This document shows, in pieces, positions 1 to 6,741 of a DNA stretch of 9,885 nt. Every line of letters starts with the position of its first letter. The first letter of the stretch is position 1. The translations under genes and the position numbers were made by a program. This DNA is from Alphaproteobacteria bacterium (GTDB lineage: Bacteria > Pseudomonadota > Alphaproteobacteria > Acetobacterales > Acetobacteraceae). The notes under the pieces were generated by a model. The model saw nothing but the letters and a program-made list of their open reading frames with translations, did no database searches and was not told the origin of the DNA. The stretch covers positions 1-9,885 of the forward strand of contig JAMFRY010000050.1 of NCBI GenBank assembly GCA_026225015.1, given 5' to 3'.

Positions 1-226
1 GGATGAGATCGCCGCGCACCGTGCAGCAGATGCAGCCATTATTCATCTCGAACACTTCTTCGTCGGTATCGACAACCAGATCGTTATCGACGCCAAGCTC
101 GCCGAACTCATTGATGATGACCGCGTATTTCTTGCCGTGTTTCTCGGTGAGAATGCGGTTCAGCAGCGTGGTCTTGCCGGCGCCGAGATAGCCGGTGAGG
201 ACGGTGACAGGAACGCGGTCAGGCAT
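1..226 (-). CDS. CobW/COG0523-family GTPase, N-terminal part (cut by window edge)
   Basis: This is the first 75 codons of a G3E-family GTPase, beginning MPDRVPVTVLTGYLGAGKTT on the minus strand; the rest lies beyond position 1. Seen directly: a Walker A/P-loop GYLGAGKTT at residues 12-20, and the CxCC metal-binding motif in NNGCICCTVRGDL at about residues 62-74. Together these define the COG0523 group (CobW, YjiA, ZNG1/YeiR-like), which uses GTP hydrolysis to insert or deliver metals, often zinc or cobalt, to client proteins in the cytoplasm. Which metal and client cannot be told from this fragment. The start at 226 sits 11 codons before the P-loop, normal for the family; no strong Shine-Dalgarno precedes it. 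It lies 64 bp downstream of the glycosyltransferase stop on the same strand, so the two may be cotranscribed, though there is room for a separate promoter. That gap also holds a small hexamer repeat (GGCCAA twice, 275-286). Confidence 0.9.
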   Translation of the reverse strand, partial: MPDRVPVTVLTGYLGAGKTTLLNRILTEKHGKKYAVIINEFGELGVDNDLVVDTDEEVFEMNNGCICCTVRGDLI

Positions 227-290
227 TTGGGTTGTCCAATAAGATAGAGTTGCAGGATATATGGGTCAGGTCACGGCCAAGGCCAAGGGT

Positions 291-1328
291 TCAGCGCGCA
301 GCCACCAGGCTCTGATAATATTCGATCCATTGCCGGGTGACGGCTTGCCGTGTGAACCGAGCCTGAAATTCGGCATAGCCATTCTCTACGATCCGTTCGC
401 GTAATTCGGGGTTGGAAATAACGGAAGTAATGGCGCCGGCCAGCGCGGCGTTATCGCCGGCCGCAACCAGCATGCCGTTCTGCCCGTCGCGGATATGCAG
501 GCGGGGGCCGGCGCTGTCGCAGGCGATGAAGGCGGTTCGGGTGGACCAGGCATCGAGGATCACCGTGCCGAAGGGTTCATAATTGGAAGGCAGCAGGCAG
601 ATATCGGCGGCCCGCAGCAGCGCGCCGCGATCGGTCCGCCAACCCAGGAACCGCACCCGGTCCGCAACGCCGGTTTGCCGGGCAAGATTTTCAAGTGAAT
701 CCCGCAGCTTGCCGTCGCCGGCGATCCAGAGATAACATTCGGGAAGGACTGCCAGCGCTTTGATCAGCGTGTCCAGTCCCTTGGTAGGATGCAGGCGCGA
801 GAGCGTAAGCAGCACGCTGGCGTCTTGCGGCGTGTTCAGCATAGCGCGATCCAGAGCCGGCGCGCCATCCACGGAGGGAAAGGTTGGAACATAGGCGGAA
901 TGCGCCTCCGAGATGCCGTTCTCGCGCATATAACGCACCAGATCCGGGGTGCAGCCGGCCAGATCGGTGCAATGGGCGAAATGTCTGATTTCCTCGTAAT
1001 CGCCGAACCAGCCGAGCAGGGCGGCGTGCCGGGCGGCGGAGGCGGGAACCAGGCTGGCGGCGCGGCGCATCCAGCAATGGATGATGTCGGGTTTTTCGCG
1101 CGCGATCAGCCGGGTTATGGCGAGGCGCTGCAAGGGCCGGAAACCGCTTTTCAATACTTCCGGCGCCATGCGCAGCCCGGCCTGTTCCAACTCCGGCAAA
1201 CGCGGGGCACTTTCGCGCATTACCACGCATTGGTCGATGCCGGCTTCATGCAGACTCAGCATGACATCGGTGGAGTAGAGTTCTGCGCCGCCATTGGTTT
1301 TGCCAGCCATTATTTGAAGGACGCGCAT
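291..1328 (-). CDS. Glycosyltransferase family 4 (GT-B fold)
   Basis: A 345-residue GT-B glycosyltransferase, a typical length for GT4. The N-terminal acceptor domain begins MRVLQIMAGKTNGGAE, with the glycine-rich GGAE loop at residues 13-16. The C-terminal nucleotide-sugar domain has the GT4 signatures SRLHPTKG (177-184), AGDG (203-206) and EPFGTVILD (251-259). Family enzymes transfer a sugar from an activated nucleotide donor to lipid-linked, LPS or exopolysaccharide acceptors at the cytoplasmic face of the membrane; donor and acceptor cannot be predicted here. No signal peptide or membrane segment is visible. The EX7E motif reads E251-X7-D259, a conservative change at the second acidic position. 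The start at 1328 has AGGGA about 7 nt upstream. The gene lies 101 bp downstream of phaC on the same strand, separated by a palindrome, and no other polysaccharide gene is in the window, so its pathway is unknown. Confidence 0.9.
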   Translation of the reverse strand: MRVLQIMAGKTNGGAELYSTDVMLSLHEAGIDQCVVMRESAPRLPELEQAGLRMAPEVLKSGFRPLQRLAITRLIAREKPDIIHCWMRRAASLVPASAARHAALLGWFGDYEEIRHFAHCTDLAGCTPDLVRYMRENGISEAHSAYVPTFPSVDGAPALDRAMLNTPQDASVLLTLSRLHPTKGLDTLIKALAVLPECYLWIAGDGKLRDSLENLARQTGVADRVRFLGWRTDRGALLRAADICLLPSNYEPFGTVILDAWSTRTAFIACDSAGPRLHIRDGQNGMLVAAGDNAALAGAITSVISNPELRERIVENGYAEFQARFTRQAVTRQWIEYYQSLVAAR

Positions 1329-1375
1329 CGGTTATTCCCTAGGGTGAGGGAGTGGACAAAATTAGGAAGTCGTGG

Positions 1376-1412
1376 ATGCCCCGCGGCGTGCATACGCGCC
1401 TTCGCGGGGGAT
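1376..1412. repeat. GC-rich intergenic palindrome (probable dispersed hairpin element)
   Basis: Between the phaC stop and the glycosyltransferase start lies an imperfect inverted repeat. CCCCGCG at 1379-1385 pairs with CGCGGGG at 1403-1409, and the stem extends to 1376/1412 with one mismatch. Inside it a second stem pairs GCGT (1386-1389) with ACGC (1394-1397) around a GCAT loop. On the minus strand the left arm reads GTCATCCCCCGCGAAGGCG, which resembles the short palindromes I recall being scattered in many copies between genes of alphaproteobacteria. It would form a stable hairpin in the phaC transcript and could stabilise the upstream mRNA or reduce read-through. There is no U-run directly after it, so it is not a standard intrinsic terminator. 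The structure is seen directly; membership of a repeat family is inferred. Confidence 0.6.
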
Positions 1413-1429
1413 GACGAGGGTGATGGAAT

Positions 1430-3274
1430 TTAGGCGCGGACGGTGACGTAGGAGCCGGGTGCGGCCTCGATGACTTTCAATTTGCCCTTGCCGGGGATGC
1501 GGGCCGGAACCAGGGTTTTATCGAAGCCGGTAACCCAGCGCTGCCAATCGGGCCACCAGGAGCCGGCAACCTCCGTCGCCTCCTCGAACCAGGCATCGGG
1601 ATCATCGGGCAGCGAGTCGTTAATGAAATGATTGTACTTGCCGCCATCCGGCGAATTGACGACCCCGGCGATATGGCCGGAGGCGGCCAGCACGAAGCGC
1701 ACCTTGCCGCCGAATAGCTGCGATCCGCGATAGGTGCTCTTCCAGGGCGCGATATGGTCTTCGCGGCAGGACAGGAAATAAACCGGAATTTCGATATCAC
1801 CGAGATTGATCGGAACGCCCTTCATCGACAACCCGCCCGGTTTGGCCAGCAGGTTGTTCTGATACATGTTACGGAGATAGAATGAGTGCATCCTGGGCGG
1901 CATCCGCGTCGCATCGGAATTCCAATAGAGCAGGTCGAATGGAAACGGCTCGTTGCCCAGCAGATAATTATTGACGACGAAACTCCAGATCAGGTCATTG
2001 GCGCGCAGCATGTTGAAACTGGCCGCCATCTCGCCACCTTCCAGGTAGCCGCGGCGCTGCATGCGCTCTTCCAGATTGCTGAGCTGCTCCTCGTCGATGA
2101 ATACGCCGAGTTCCCCGGCATCGGTGAATTCGGTCAACGTGACCAGGAAAGTCGCGGTTTTGATGCGCTCATCGCCCTTTCGCTTCATATAGGCCAGGCT
2201 GGCCGCGAGCAACGTGCCACCGAGGCAATAGCCGATGGCGTTGACCTCGCGCTGGCCGGTGGCCTTTTCAATGGCGTTCAGGGCGCCGAAAACGCCGTCC
2301 ACCATGTAATCGTCGAAATCCTTCTCCGCCAGTCGTTCATCGGGATTGACCCAGCTTACCATGAAAACCGTATGGCCCTGCGCCACCGCGTAGCGCACCA
2401 GGCTGTTCTTCGGGCGCAGATCGAGGATGTAGTATTTATTGATCCAGGGTGGGAAGATGACCAGCGGCCGGGCAACCACGGTCTCGGTGGTGGGGCTGTA
2501 TTGGATGAGCTGGATGAGATCGTTCTGATAGACTACCTTGCCTTCCGAGACCGCGATATTCTCGCCGATCTTGAATGCCTCGATATCGGTCATCTTGATG
2601 CGCAATTTGCCGCGGCCCTGCTCAAGATCGGAGAGCAGGTTGTTCAACCCGCGCACCAGGTTCTCGCCGCCGGATTCCGCGGTTTTGCGCAGCACTTCCG
2701 GATTGGTGAACAGGAAATTGGAGGGGCTGAGCGCATTCACGAACTGGCGCGAATAAAAGTCGATCTTCTGGCTGGTTTTCGGCGCCAGGCCGTCCACCTT
2801 GCTGACGATGTCGTTGATATAGCGGGCCGAGAGCAGGTAGGATTGCTTGATGAAGTCGAAAATCTCGTTCTGCTTCCAGGCGGCGTCGGCAAAGCGTTTG
2901 TCGCGCGGGTCGCTTTCGATCACCGGGGCGGTCTCCAGCCCCAGGATGCGGCGCGTGGTGTTCTGCCAGAGGGTGAGATAATCCTGCCAATAGCCGAGTT
3001 GCGCCTGCACAAGCTGGGACGGATTGGCCATCAGCTTGGCGGTCATCTCCAGAAAAGCGCCGCCGACATTCAAGGGGTCGAGCGGAATGCCCTCCTTGGC
3101 CTGCCGCATCAGCCAGTCATTCACCAACCGTTGCGCGCGGCCGGCGACATCGGACATGGTTCGCACCAGACGGGCGGGATCAGGAATCTTGATATCACCA
3201 GAAACAGTGTCATCCGCGCTGCTACCGGCGAGGCTTGCGGGGGGAACATTCAGCTTGGATTCCGGCGTAGTCAT
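1430..3274 (-). CDS. phaC: Class I poly(3-hydroxyalkanoate) synthase PhaC
   Basis: A 614-residue PHA synthase that polymerises 3-hydroxyacyl-CoA (typically 3-hydroxybutyryl-CoA) into storage polyester at the surface of cytoplasmic granules. Seen directly: an N-terminal domain (about 30-260, with FLFTNPEVL near 187-195) followed by an alpha/beta-hydrolase catalytic domain. The lipase-like box GYCLGG (348-353) carries the nucleophile Cys350. Asp506 in SCREDHIAPW and His534 in ASGHIAGVVN complete the Cys-Asp-His triad. Length, box and the intact N-terminal domain fit class I, which needs no PhaE or PhaR subunit; class III enzymes are much shorter. The start at 3274 is supported by AAAGGA 5 nt upstream. 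No phaA, phaB, phasin or phaR lies in the window, so precursor supply is encoded elsewhere. It is transcribed divergently from the lipoprotein gene. A stop-free antisense frame covers about two thirds of it and is a codon-bias shadow. Confidence 0.97.
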   Translation of the reverse strand: MTTPESKLNVPPASLAGSSADDTVSGDIKIPDPARLVRTMSDVAGRAQRLVNDWLMRQAKEGIPLDPLNVGGAFLEMTAKLMANPSQLVQAQLGYWQDYLTLWQNTTRRILGLETAPVIESDPRDKRFADAAWKQNEIFDFIKQSYLLSARYINDIVSKVDGLAPKTSQKIDFYSRQFVNALSPSNFLFTNPEVLRKTAESGGENLVRGLNNLLSDLEQGRGKLRIKMTDIEAFKIGENIAVSEGKVVYQNDLIQLIQYSPTTETVVARPLVIFPPWINKYYILDLRPKNSLVRYAVAQGHTVFMVSWVNPDERLAEKDFDDYMVDGVFGALNAIEKATGQREVNAIGYCLGGTLLAASLAYMKRKGDERIKTATFLVTLTEFTDAGELGVFIDEEQLSNLEERMQRRGYLEGGEMAASFNMLRANDLIWSFVVNNYLLGNEPFPFDLLYWNSDATRMPPRMHSFYLRNMYQNNLLAKPGGLSMKGVPINLGDIEIPVYFLSCREDHIAPWKSTYRGSQLFGGKVRFVLAASGHIAGVVNSPDGGKYNHFINDSLPDDPDAWFEEATEVAGSWWPDWQRWVTGFDKTLVPARIPGKGKLKVIEAAPGSYVTVRA

Positions 3275-3279
3275 GACGA

Positions 3280-3285
3280 TCCTTT
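3280..3285 (-). promoter_or_regulatory. Shine-Dalgarno of phaC
   Basis: On the minus strand AAAGGA lies 5 nt before the ATG at 3274. The near-ideal sequence and spacing fix the phaC start and predict efficient translation. No convincing -35/-10 pair was found between here and the lipoprotein start. Confidence 0.75.
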
Positions 3286-3343
3286 CCGTGACCGCAATTC
3301 TCAGGCAAACAAAGCGAGGAATGACGGGACCGAGGCTCTTTTG

Positions 3344-3373
3344 TTGAAAATGACAAGATTGAAAATGGCAAGG
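3344..3373 (+). repeat. 15-bp tandem direct repeat over the lipoprotein start
   Basis: TTGAAAATGACAAGA (3344-3358) is followed at once by TTGAAAATGGCAAGG (3359-3373), 13 of 15 bases identical. Each unit contains an ATG in the lipoprotein frame (3350 and 3365), so the unit of five codons duplicates the potential start. Read on the minus strand the units become two CTTGYCATTTTCAA sites upstream of phaC, which could also serve as a regulator's paired half-sites. The repeat is seen directly; any role is inference. Confidence 0.75.
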
Positions 3374-4123
3374 GTGGAGAATTTGTCATCGCGCGGGTCC
3401 GAATTGGCTCCCTTCGGCCTGATTTCGCGCGTTATTTTGTTTCCTTGGGCGTTCGGCGCTTTGTTATGCATGGCAGGTTGTGATGGTCCTGTAGCATTAT
3501 ACCACAAGGCGGAAGGTGGCGATATCGCCGCGGCTCGACAACCCCCGCCAGGCTGGAACCTGCCCTACCCCAAACTTGCATCCGTCCCCCTTGCGCCCAC
3601 CGCGCTTACCCCTGCCGAAACGCTGGCGGTGCAACAGCAACTGGCGCAGGCCAAGGCGGCGCCGGAGCTGCCGGCCAGCACGCCGGACCCCGCATCCAAC
3701 CTCACACTGGGCGGCCTGAGCCTGCCCGCTTCGGCCCCGCCGGAGCCGGACGTGCCGGGCGTGGATTGGCAAGGCCTGCCATCTCCCGCCATGCCGGTCC
3801 GGCCCCCGCCAGTTCAGCCCGCAGTGATAATACTCCCGGATGGACCGCCTATCCTGCTGGCCTTTCAGCCGAACTCCGCGATTTTGAATCCCGACGCGCG
3901 AATGGCGTTGAAAGCCCTGGCCCGGGCCCGCGGCGGCGCCGGCATCCGGGTGGGCGGCTTTGGCGAGCAAATTTCCGTGGCGGATGCGGCAGCGCTGCGC
4001 CTTGGCGTAGCCCGGGCGCGTAGAATTGCCGACGCACTCACGGCTATAGGCGTGCCGGCAGCAGCAATTACCCTTACGGCTTCGGCCGCCGGGTCTGGCG
4101 GCTTCGCGCAACTGGTATATTAA
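3365..4123 (+). CDS. Probable outer-membrane lipoprotein with degenerate OmpA-like C-terminal domain
   Basis: A 252-residue protein with a lipoprotein-type export signal. A hydrophobic stretch (VILFPWAFGALL, 23-34) ends in CMAGC, giving a predicted lipidated Cys39 with Met at the -3 position, where Leu is usual. A long proline/alanine-rich linker follows (about 58-158), with a Gln/Ala-rich helix near 85-100. The C-terminal part (about 160-240) looks like an OmpA-like domain: ILLAFQPNSAILNPDARMAL, then LRLGVARARRIADAL with the usual Arg (R217), then IGVPAAAITL. The Asp of the family's GHTD-type motif is missing; that place reads GFGEQ. I recall similar CDGP-type lipoproteins in acetic acid bacteria, but the function is unknown; envelope anchoring is a guess. 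The start is uncertain: ATG 3350, GTG 3374 and TTG 3404 are also in frame, and the last would give a shorter, more typical signal peptide. The frame is open far upstream, antisense to phaC, but that part is not coding. Confidence 0.8.
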   Translation: MARVENLSSRGSELAPFGLISRVILFPWAFGALLCMAGCDGPVALYHKAEGGDIAAARQPPPGWNLPYPKLASVPLAPTALTPAETLAVQQQLAQAKAAPELPASTPDPASNLTLGGLSLPASAPPEPDVPGVDWQGLPSPAMPVRPPPVQPAVIILPDGPPILLAFQPNSAILNPDARMALKALARARGGAGIRVGGFGEQISVADAAALRLGVARARRIADALTAIGVPAAAITLTASAAGSGGFAQLVY

Positions 4124-4193
4124 GCCTTTACGGGCGGCGTCGGCCATCAACTCCGCCATGCCCGACAACGATCAAAGGTGTAGAGCGTAACCC

Positions 4194-5414
4194 ATGACCG
4201 AAGAGTTTCATCGTATCCGTCGCCTGCCGCCCTATGTCTTCGCCGAGGTGAACAACGCCAAAGCCAAGGCCCGGGCCGCCGCCGAGGATATCATCGATCT
4301 CGGCATGGGAAACCCGGACAGCCCGACGCCGCCCCATATCGTGGCGAAGCTGATCGAAACCGTGCAGGACCCTCGCACCCATCGTTATTCCACCAGCAAA
4401 GGCATCCCCGGCCTGCGCCGCGCGTTGGCCGGCTATTACGCCCGGCGCTTCGAGGTGAAACTGGACCCGGAGACCGAGGTGATCGCCACACTCGGCTCCA
4501 AGGAGGGGCTGGCCAATCTCTCCAGCGCCATCACCAGCCCGGGCGATACCATTCTGGTGCCCAATCCCTCCTACCCGATCCATCAGTTCGGCTTCATCAT
4601 CGCCGGCGCCTCGGTGCGCTCGATCCCGGCCGAGCCCGGCGAGGGGATGCTGCGGGCGATCGATCGGGCGGTTCGACATTCCGTCCCGAAGCCGACCGCG
4701 CTGATCGTGAACTTTCCGTCCAACCCGACCGCCTATATGGCAGATCTGGATTTTTATTATGAGCTGGTGGCGCTGGCCCGGAAGAACGACTTCTTCATCA
4801 TCTCCGACCTTGCTTATGCGGAGATTTATTTCGGCGACAATCCCCCGCCATCGGTACTACAGGTGCCCGGCGCCAAGGATTTCACGGTCGAGTTCACCTC
4901 GATGTCGAAAACCTACTCGATGCCGGGCTGGCGCATGGGTTTTGCAGCCGGCAATCCGCGCCTCATCTCAGCCCTCGGGCGGATGAAAAGCTATCTGGAT
5001 TACGGCGCCTTCACCCCCATCCAGGTCGCGGCGACCGCCGCCTTGAACGGCCCGCAGGATTGCGTCGCCGAGATGCGGGCGCTGTATAAGGAGCGGCGGG
5101 ACCTCATCATCAAAGGCCTGTCGGTTGCCGGCTGGGACATCCCGGCGCCGGAAGGCTCGATGTTCGCCTGGGCGCCCATCCCGGCCCGCTACGCGCATCT
5201 GGGCAGCATCGAATTTTCCAAACTCCTGCTGGCGAAGGCCAAGGTTGCCGTGGCGCCGGGCATCGGCTTTGGCGAGCATGGCGATGGCCATGTGCGGATC
5301 GCCTTCGTTGAAAACAGCCACCGCCTGCGCCAGGCGATCCGCAATATTCGAGGCTTCTTGCAAACCGATAATGGCGGCCCGGTGGATGAACGCGCTTCGG
5401 CCGCCGAAGTATGA
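4194..5414 (+). CDS. alaC: PLP-dependent alanine aminotransferase, AlaC family
   Basis: A 406-residue fold-type I aminotransferase that should convert pyruvate plus glutamate to alanine plus 2-oxoglutarate in the cytoplasm. It follows E. coli AlaC (YfdZ) almost from end to end as I recall that sequence: RIRRLPPYVF, LGMGNPDSPTPPHIV, YSTSKGIPGLRRAL, GSKEGLANL, PNPSYPIH, and near the C-terminus APGIGFGEHGDGHVRIAF. The PLP lysine is Lys239 in SMSKTYSMPGWRMGF. Other expected cofactor or substrate residues are Asn177 (SNPT), Asp205 and Tyr208 (SDLAYAE), Arg247, and Arg368 for the substrate carboxylate. Related enzymes include LL-diaminopimelate aminotransferase and MalY, but the overall match favours AlaC. 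An in-frame TAA directly precedes the ATG, so this is the first possible start; the AAAGG at 4174-4178 is rather distant. It is the first gene of the probable alaC-hom-glpX-recJ unit, 70 bp after the lipoprotein gene. Confidence 0.93.
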   Translation: MTEEFHRIRRLPPYVFAEVNNAKAKARAAAEDIIDLGMGNPDSPTPPHIVAKLIETVQDPRTHRYSTSKGIPGLRRALAGYYARRFEVKLDPETEVIATLGSKEGLANLSSAITSPGDTILVPNPSYPIHQFGFIIAGASVRSIPAEPGEGMLRAIDRAVRHSVPKPTALIVNFPSNPTAYMADLDFYYELVALARKNDFFIISDLAYAEIYFGDNPPPSVLQVPGAKDFTVEFTSMSKTYSMPGWRMGFAAGNPRLISALGRMKSYLDYGAFTPIQVAATAALNGPQDCVAEMRALYKERRDLIIKGLSVAGWDIPAPEGSMFAWAPIPARYAHLGSIEFSKLLLAKAKVAVAPGIGFGEHGDGHVRIAFVENSHRLRQAIRNIRGFLQTDNGGPVDERASAAEV

Positions 5415-5433
5415 ACGTAGTTACACGTACCGC

Positions 5434-6723
5434 ATGAGCGCCTTGCGCATTGGCATCGCCGGCTTGGGAACTGTCGGCGCCGGGGTGGTGAGGCTATTGG
5501 CGGAGAATGCCGAGCTGATCGCCACCCGTGCCGGTGTGCCGATTACCGTAACTGCGGTTTCGGCGCGTCAACGGGCGCGCGACCGGGGCGTGGACCTCGC
5601 CGGCCCGCACTGGCATGAGGATGCACTGGCGCTGGCCGCCGATCCGGATGTGGATGTGGTGGTGGAGCTGATCGGCGGCTCAGAGGGAATTGCGCGGCAG
5701 CTAATTGAGCGCAGCATCGCCGCTGGCAAACATGTGGTGACCGCGAATAAGGCGCTGCTGGCCGTGCATGGCAGCGCCTTGGCGGATGCGGCAGAATATG
5801 CGGGCGTCACCTTGGCCTTCGAGGGCGCGGTCGCGGGCGGCATTCCGGTCATCAAGGTGTTGCGGGAAGGCCTGGCCGGCAACCGGATTTCGCGTGTGGC
5901 AGGAATATTGAATGGCACCTGCAATTACATTCTCACCGTGATGCGAACCGAGGGTAAGGAATTCGGCGAGGTTCTGGCCGAGGCGCAGGCGCTGGGCTAT
6001 GCCGAGGCCGATCCCTCTTTCGATATCGACGGGATCGATGCCGCGCATAAGCTGGCGATCCTGGCCGCCCTGGCCTTTGGACGGCAGGTGGATTTTGCGG
6101 CCGTGCATGTCGAGGGCATCCGCGCGATCAATGCGTTGGATATCAGCTTCGCCGAGGAACTTGGTTATCGCATCAAGCTGCTGGGCATCGCGCAGGAAAC
6201 CGCAGCGGGCGTGGAAATGCGCGTGCATCCGGCGATGGTGCCCAAGGCGGCGCTGCTGGCCTCGGTGGATGGCGTGTATAATGCGGTTCTGGCGCAGGGC
6301 GATTTTGTCGGCTCGGTATTCCTGCAAGGCCGCGGCGCGGGCGCCGGACCCACCGCCTCCGCCGTGATCGCCGATCTGATCGACATCGCGCGCGGGACCC
6401 GGATTCCGGTTTGGGGTGCAGCGGCACGGCAGCTCTCGGCGCGCCCCGCTTTGCCGATATCGGCGCATCGCGGCGCGTATTTTCTGCGGCTGATGGTGGT
6501 GGACCAGCCCGGCGTGCTGGCCGATGTGACCGCGATTTTGCGCGACCACGGCGTTTCACTGGAATCCATGTTGCAGCACGGCCGCAAGCCCGGCGAGGCA
6601 GTGCCGATCGTGCTGGTAACCCATGAGACAACCGAGGCCGCGATGGGCAAAGCCATTGCGGGAATCGCCAAGCTTGACGCAGTGCTGGAGAGGCCTGCGT
6701 TGATCCGTATTGAACCTAGCTGA
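5434..6723 (+). CDS. hom: Homoserine dehydrogenase with C-terminal ACT domain
   Basis: A 429-residue monofunctional homoserine dehydrogenase, which reduces aspartate 4-semialdehyde to homoserine with NAD(P)H on the way to threonine, methionine and isoleucine. Seen directly: the Rossmann motif GIAGLGTVGAGV (7-18), TANKALLA with catalytic-site Lys106, NGTCNYIL (160-167), and the family signature with EADPSFDIDGIDAAHKLAIL, where Lys206 is the second expected active-site lysine. Residues about 348-425 (YFLRLMVVDQPGVLADVTAIL onward) form an ACT domain, the usual site of threonine feedback control. The ATG at 5434 places the Rossmann strand right at the N-terminus as in relatives; the frame is open far upstream through alaC but that is out of register with the family. 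No clear Shine-Dalgarno is seen. With alaC ending only 19 nt before, translation may depend on re-initiating ribosomes. Confidence 0.96.
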   Translation: MSALRIGIAGLGTVGAGVVRLLAENAELIATRAGVPITVTAVSARQRARDRGVDLAGPHWHEDALALAADPDVDVVVELIGGSEGIARQLIERSIAAGKHVVTANKALLAVHGSALADAAEYAGVTLAFEGAVAGGIPVIKVLREGLAGNRISRVAGILNGTCNYILTVMRTEGKEFGEVLAEAQALGYAEADPSFDIDGIDAAHKLAILAALAFGRQVDFAAVHVEGIRAINALDISFAEELGYRIKLLGIAQETAAGVEMRVHPAMVPKAALLASVDGVYNAVLAQGDFVGSVFLQGRGAGAGPTASAVIADLIDIARGTRIPVWGAAARQLSARPALPISAHRGAYFLRLMVVDQPGVLADVTAILRDHGVSLESMLQHGRKPGEAVPIVLVTHETTEAAMGKAIAGIAKLDAVLERPALIRIEPS

Positions 6724-6725
6724 AC

Positions 6726-6732
6726 AAAGGAG
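6726..6732 (+). promoter_or_regulatory. Shine-Dalgarno of glpX
   Basis: AAAGGAG lies 9 nt before the glpX ATG at 6742, within the 18-nt gap after the hom stop. It is the strongest ribosome-binding site among the plus-strand genes here and confirms the start. Confidence 0.8.
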
Positions 6733-6741
6733 CTACACTCG

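Noticed and set aside
275..286. Tandem hexamer GGCCAA GGCCAA downstream of the glycosyltransferase
   Set aside because: Only two units and no inverted or regulatory pattern around it; compatible with chance in G+C-rich DNA.
1886..3349. Very long stop-free plus-strand frame antisense to phaC that runs in frame into the lipoprotein gene (745 codons in all)
   Set aside because: The part opposite phaC shows no domain, signal or family likeness and is explained by high-G+C codon bias in phaC, which is a clear real gene. Only the lipoprotein end has export and domain features.
5125..5433. Upstream extension of the hom frame into alaC
   Set aside because: The extra residues are an out-of-frame reading of alaC and are Arg/Pro-rich. 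The homoserine dehydrogenase family begins right at the Rossmann motif, which fits ATG 5434.
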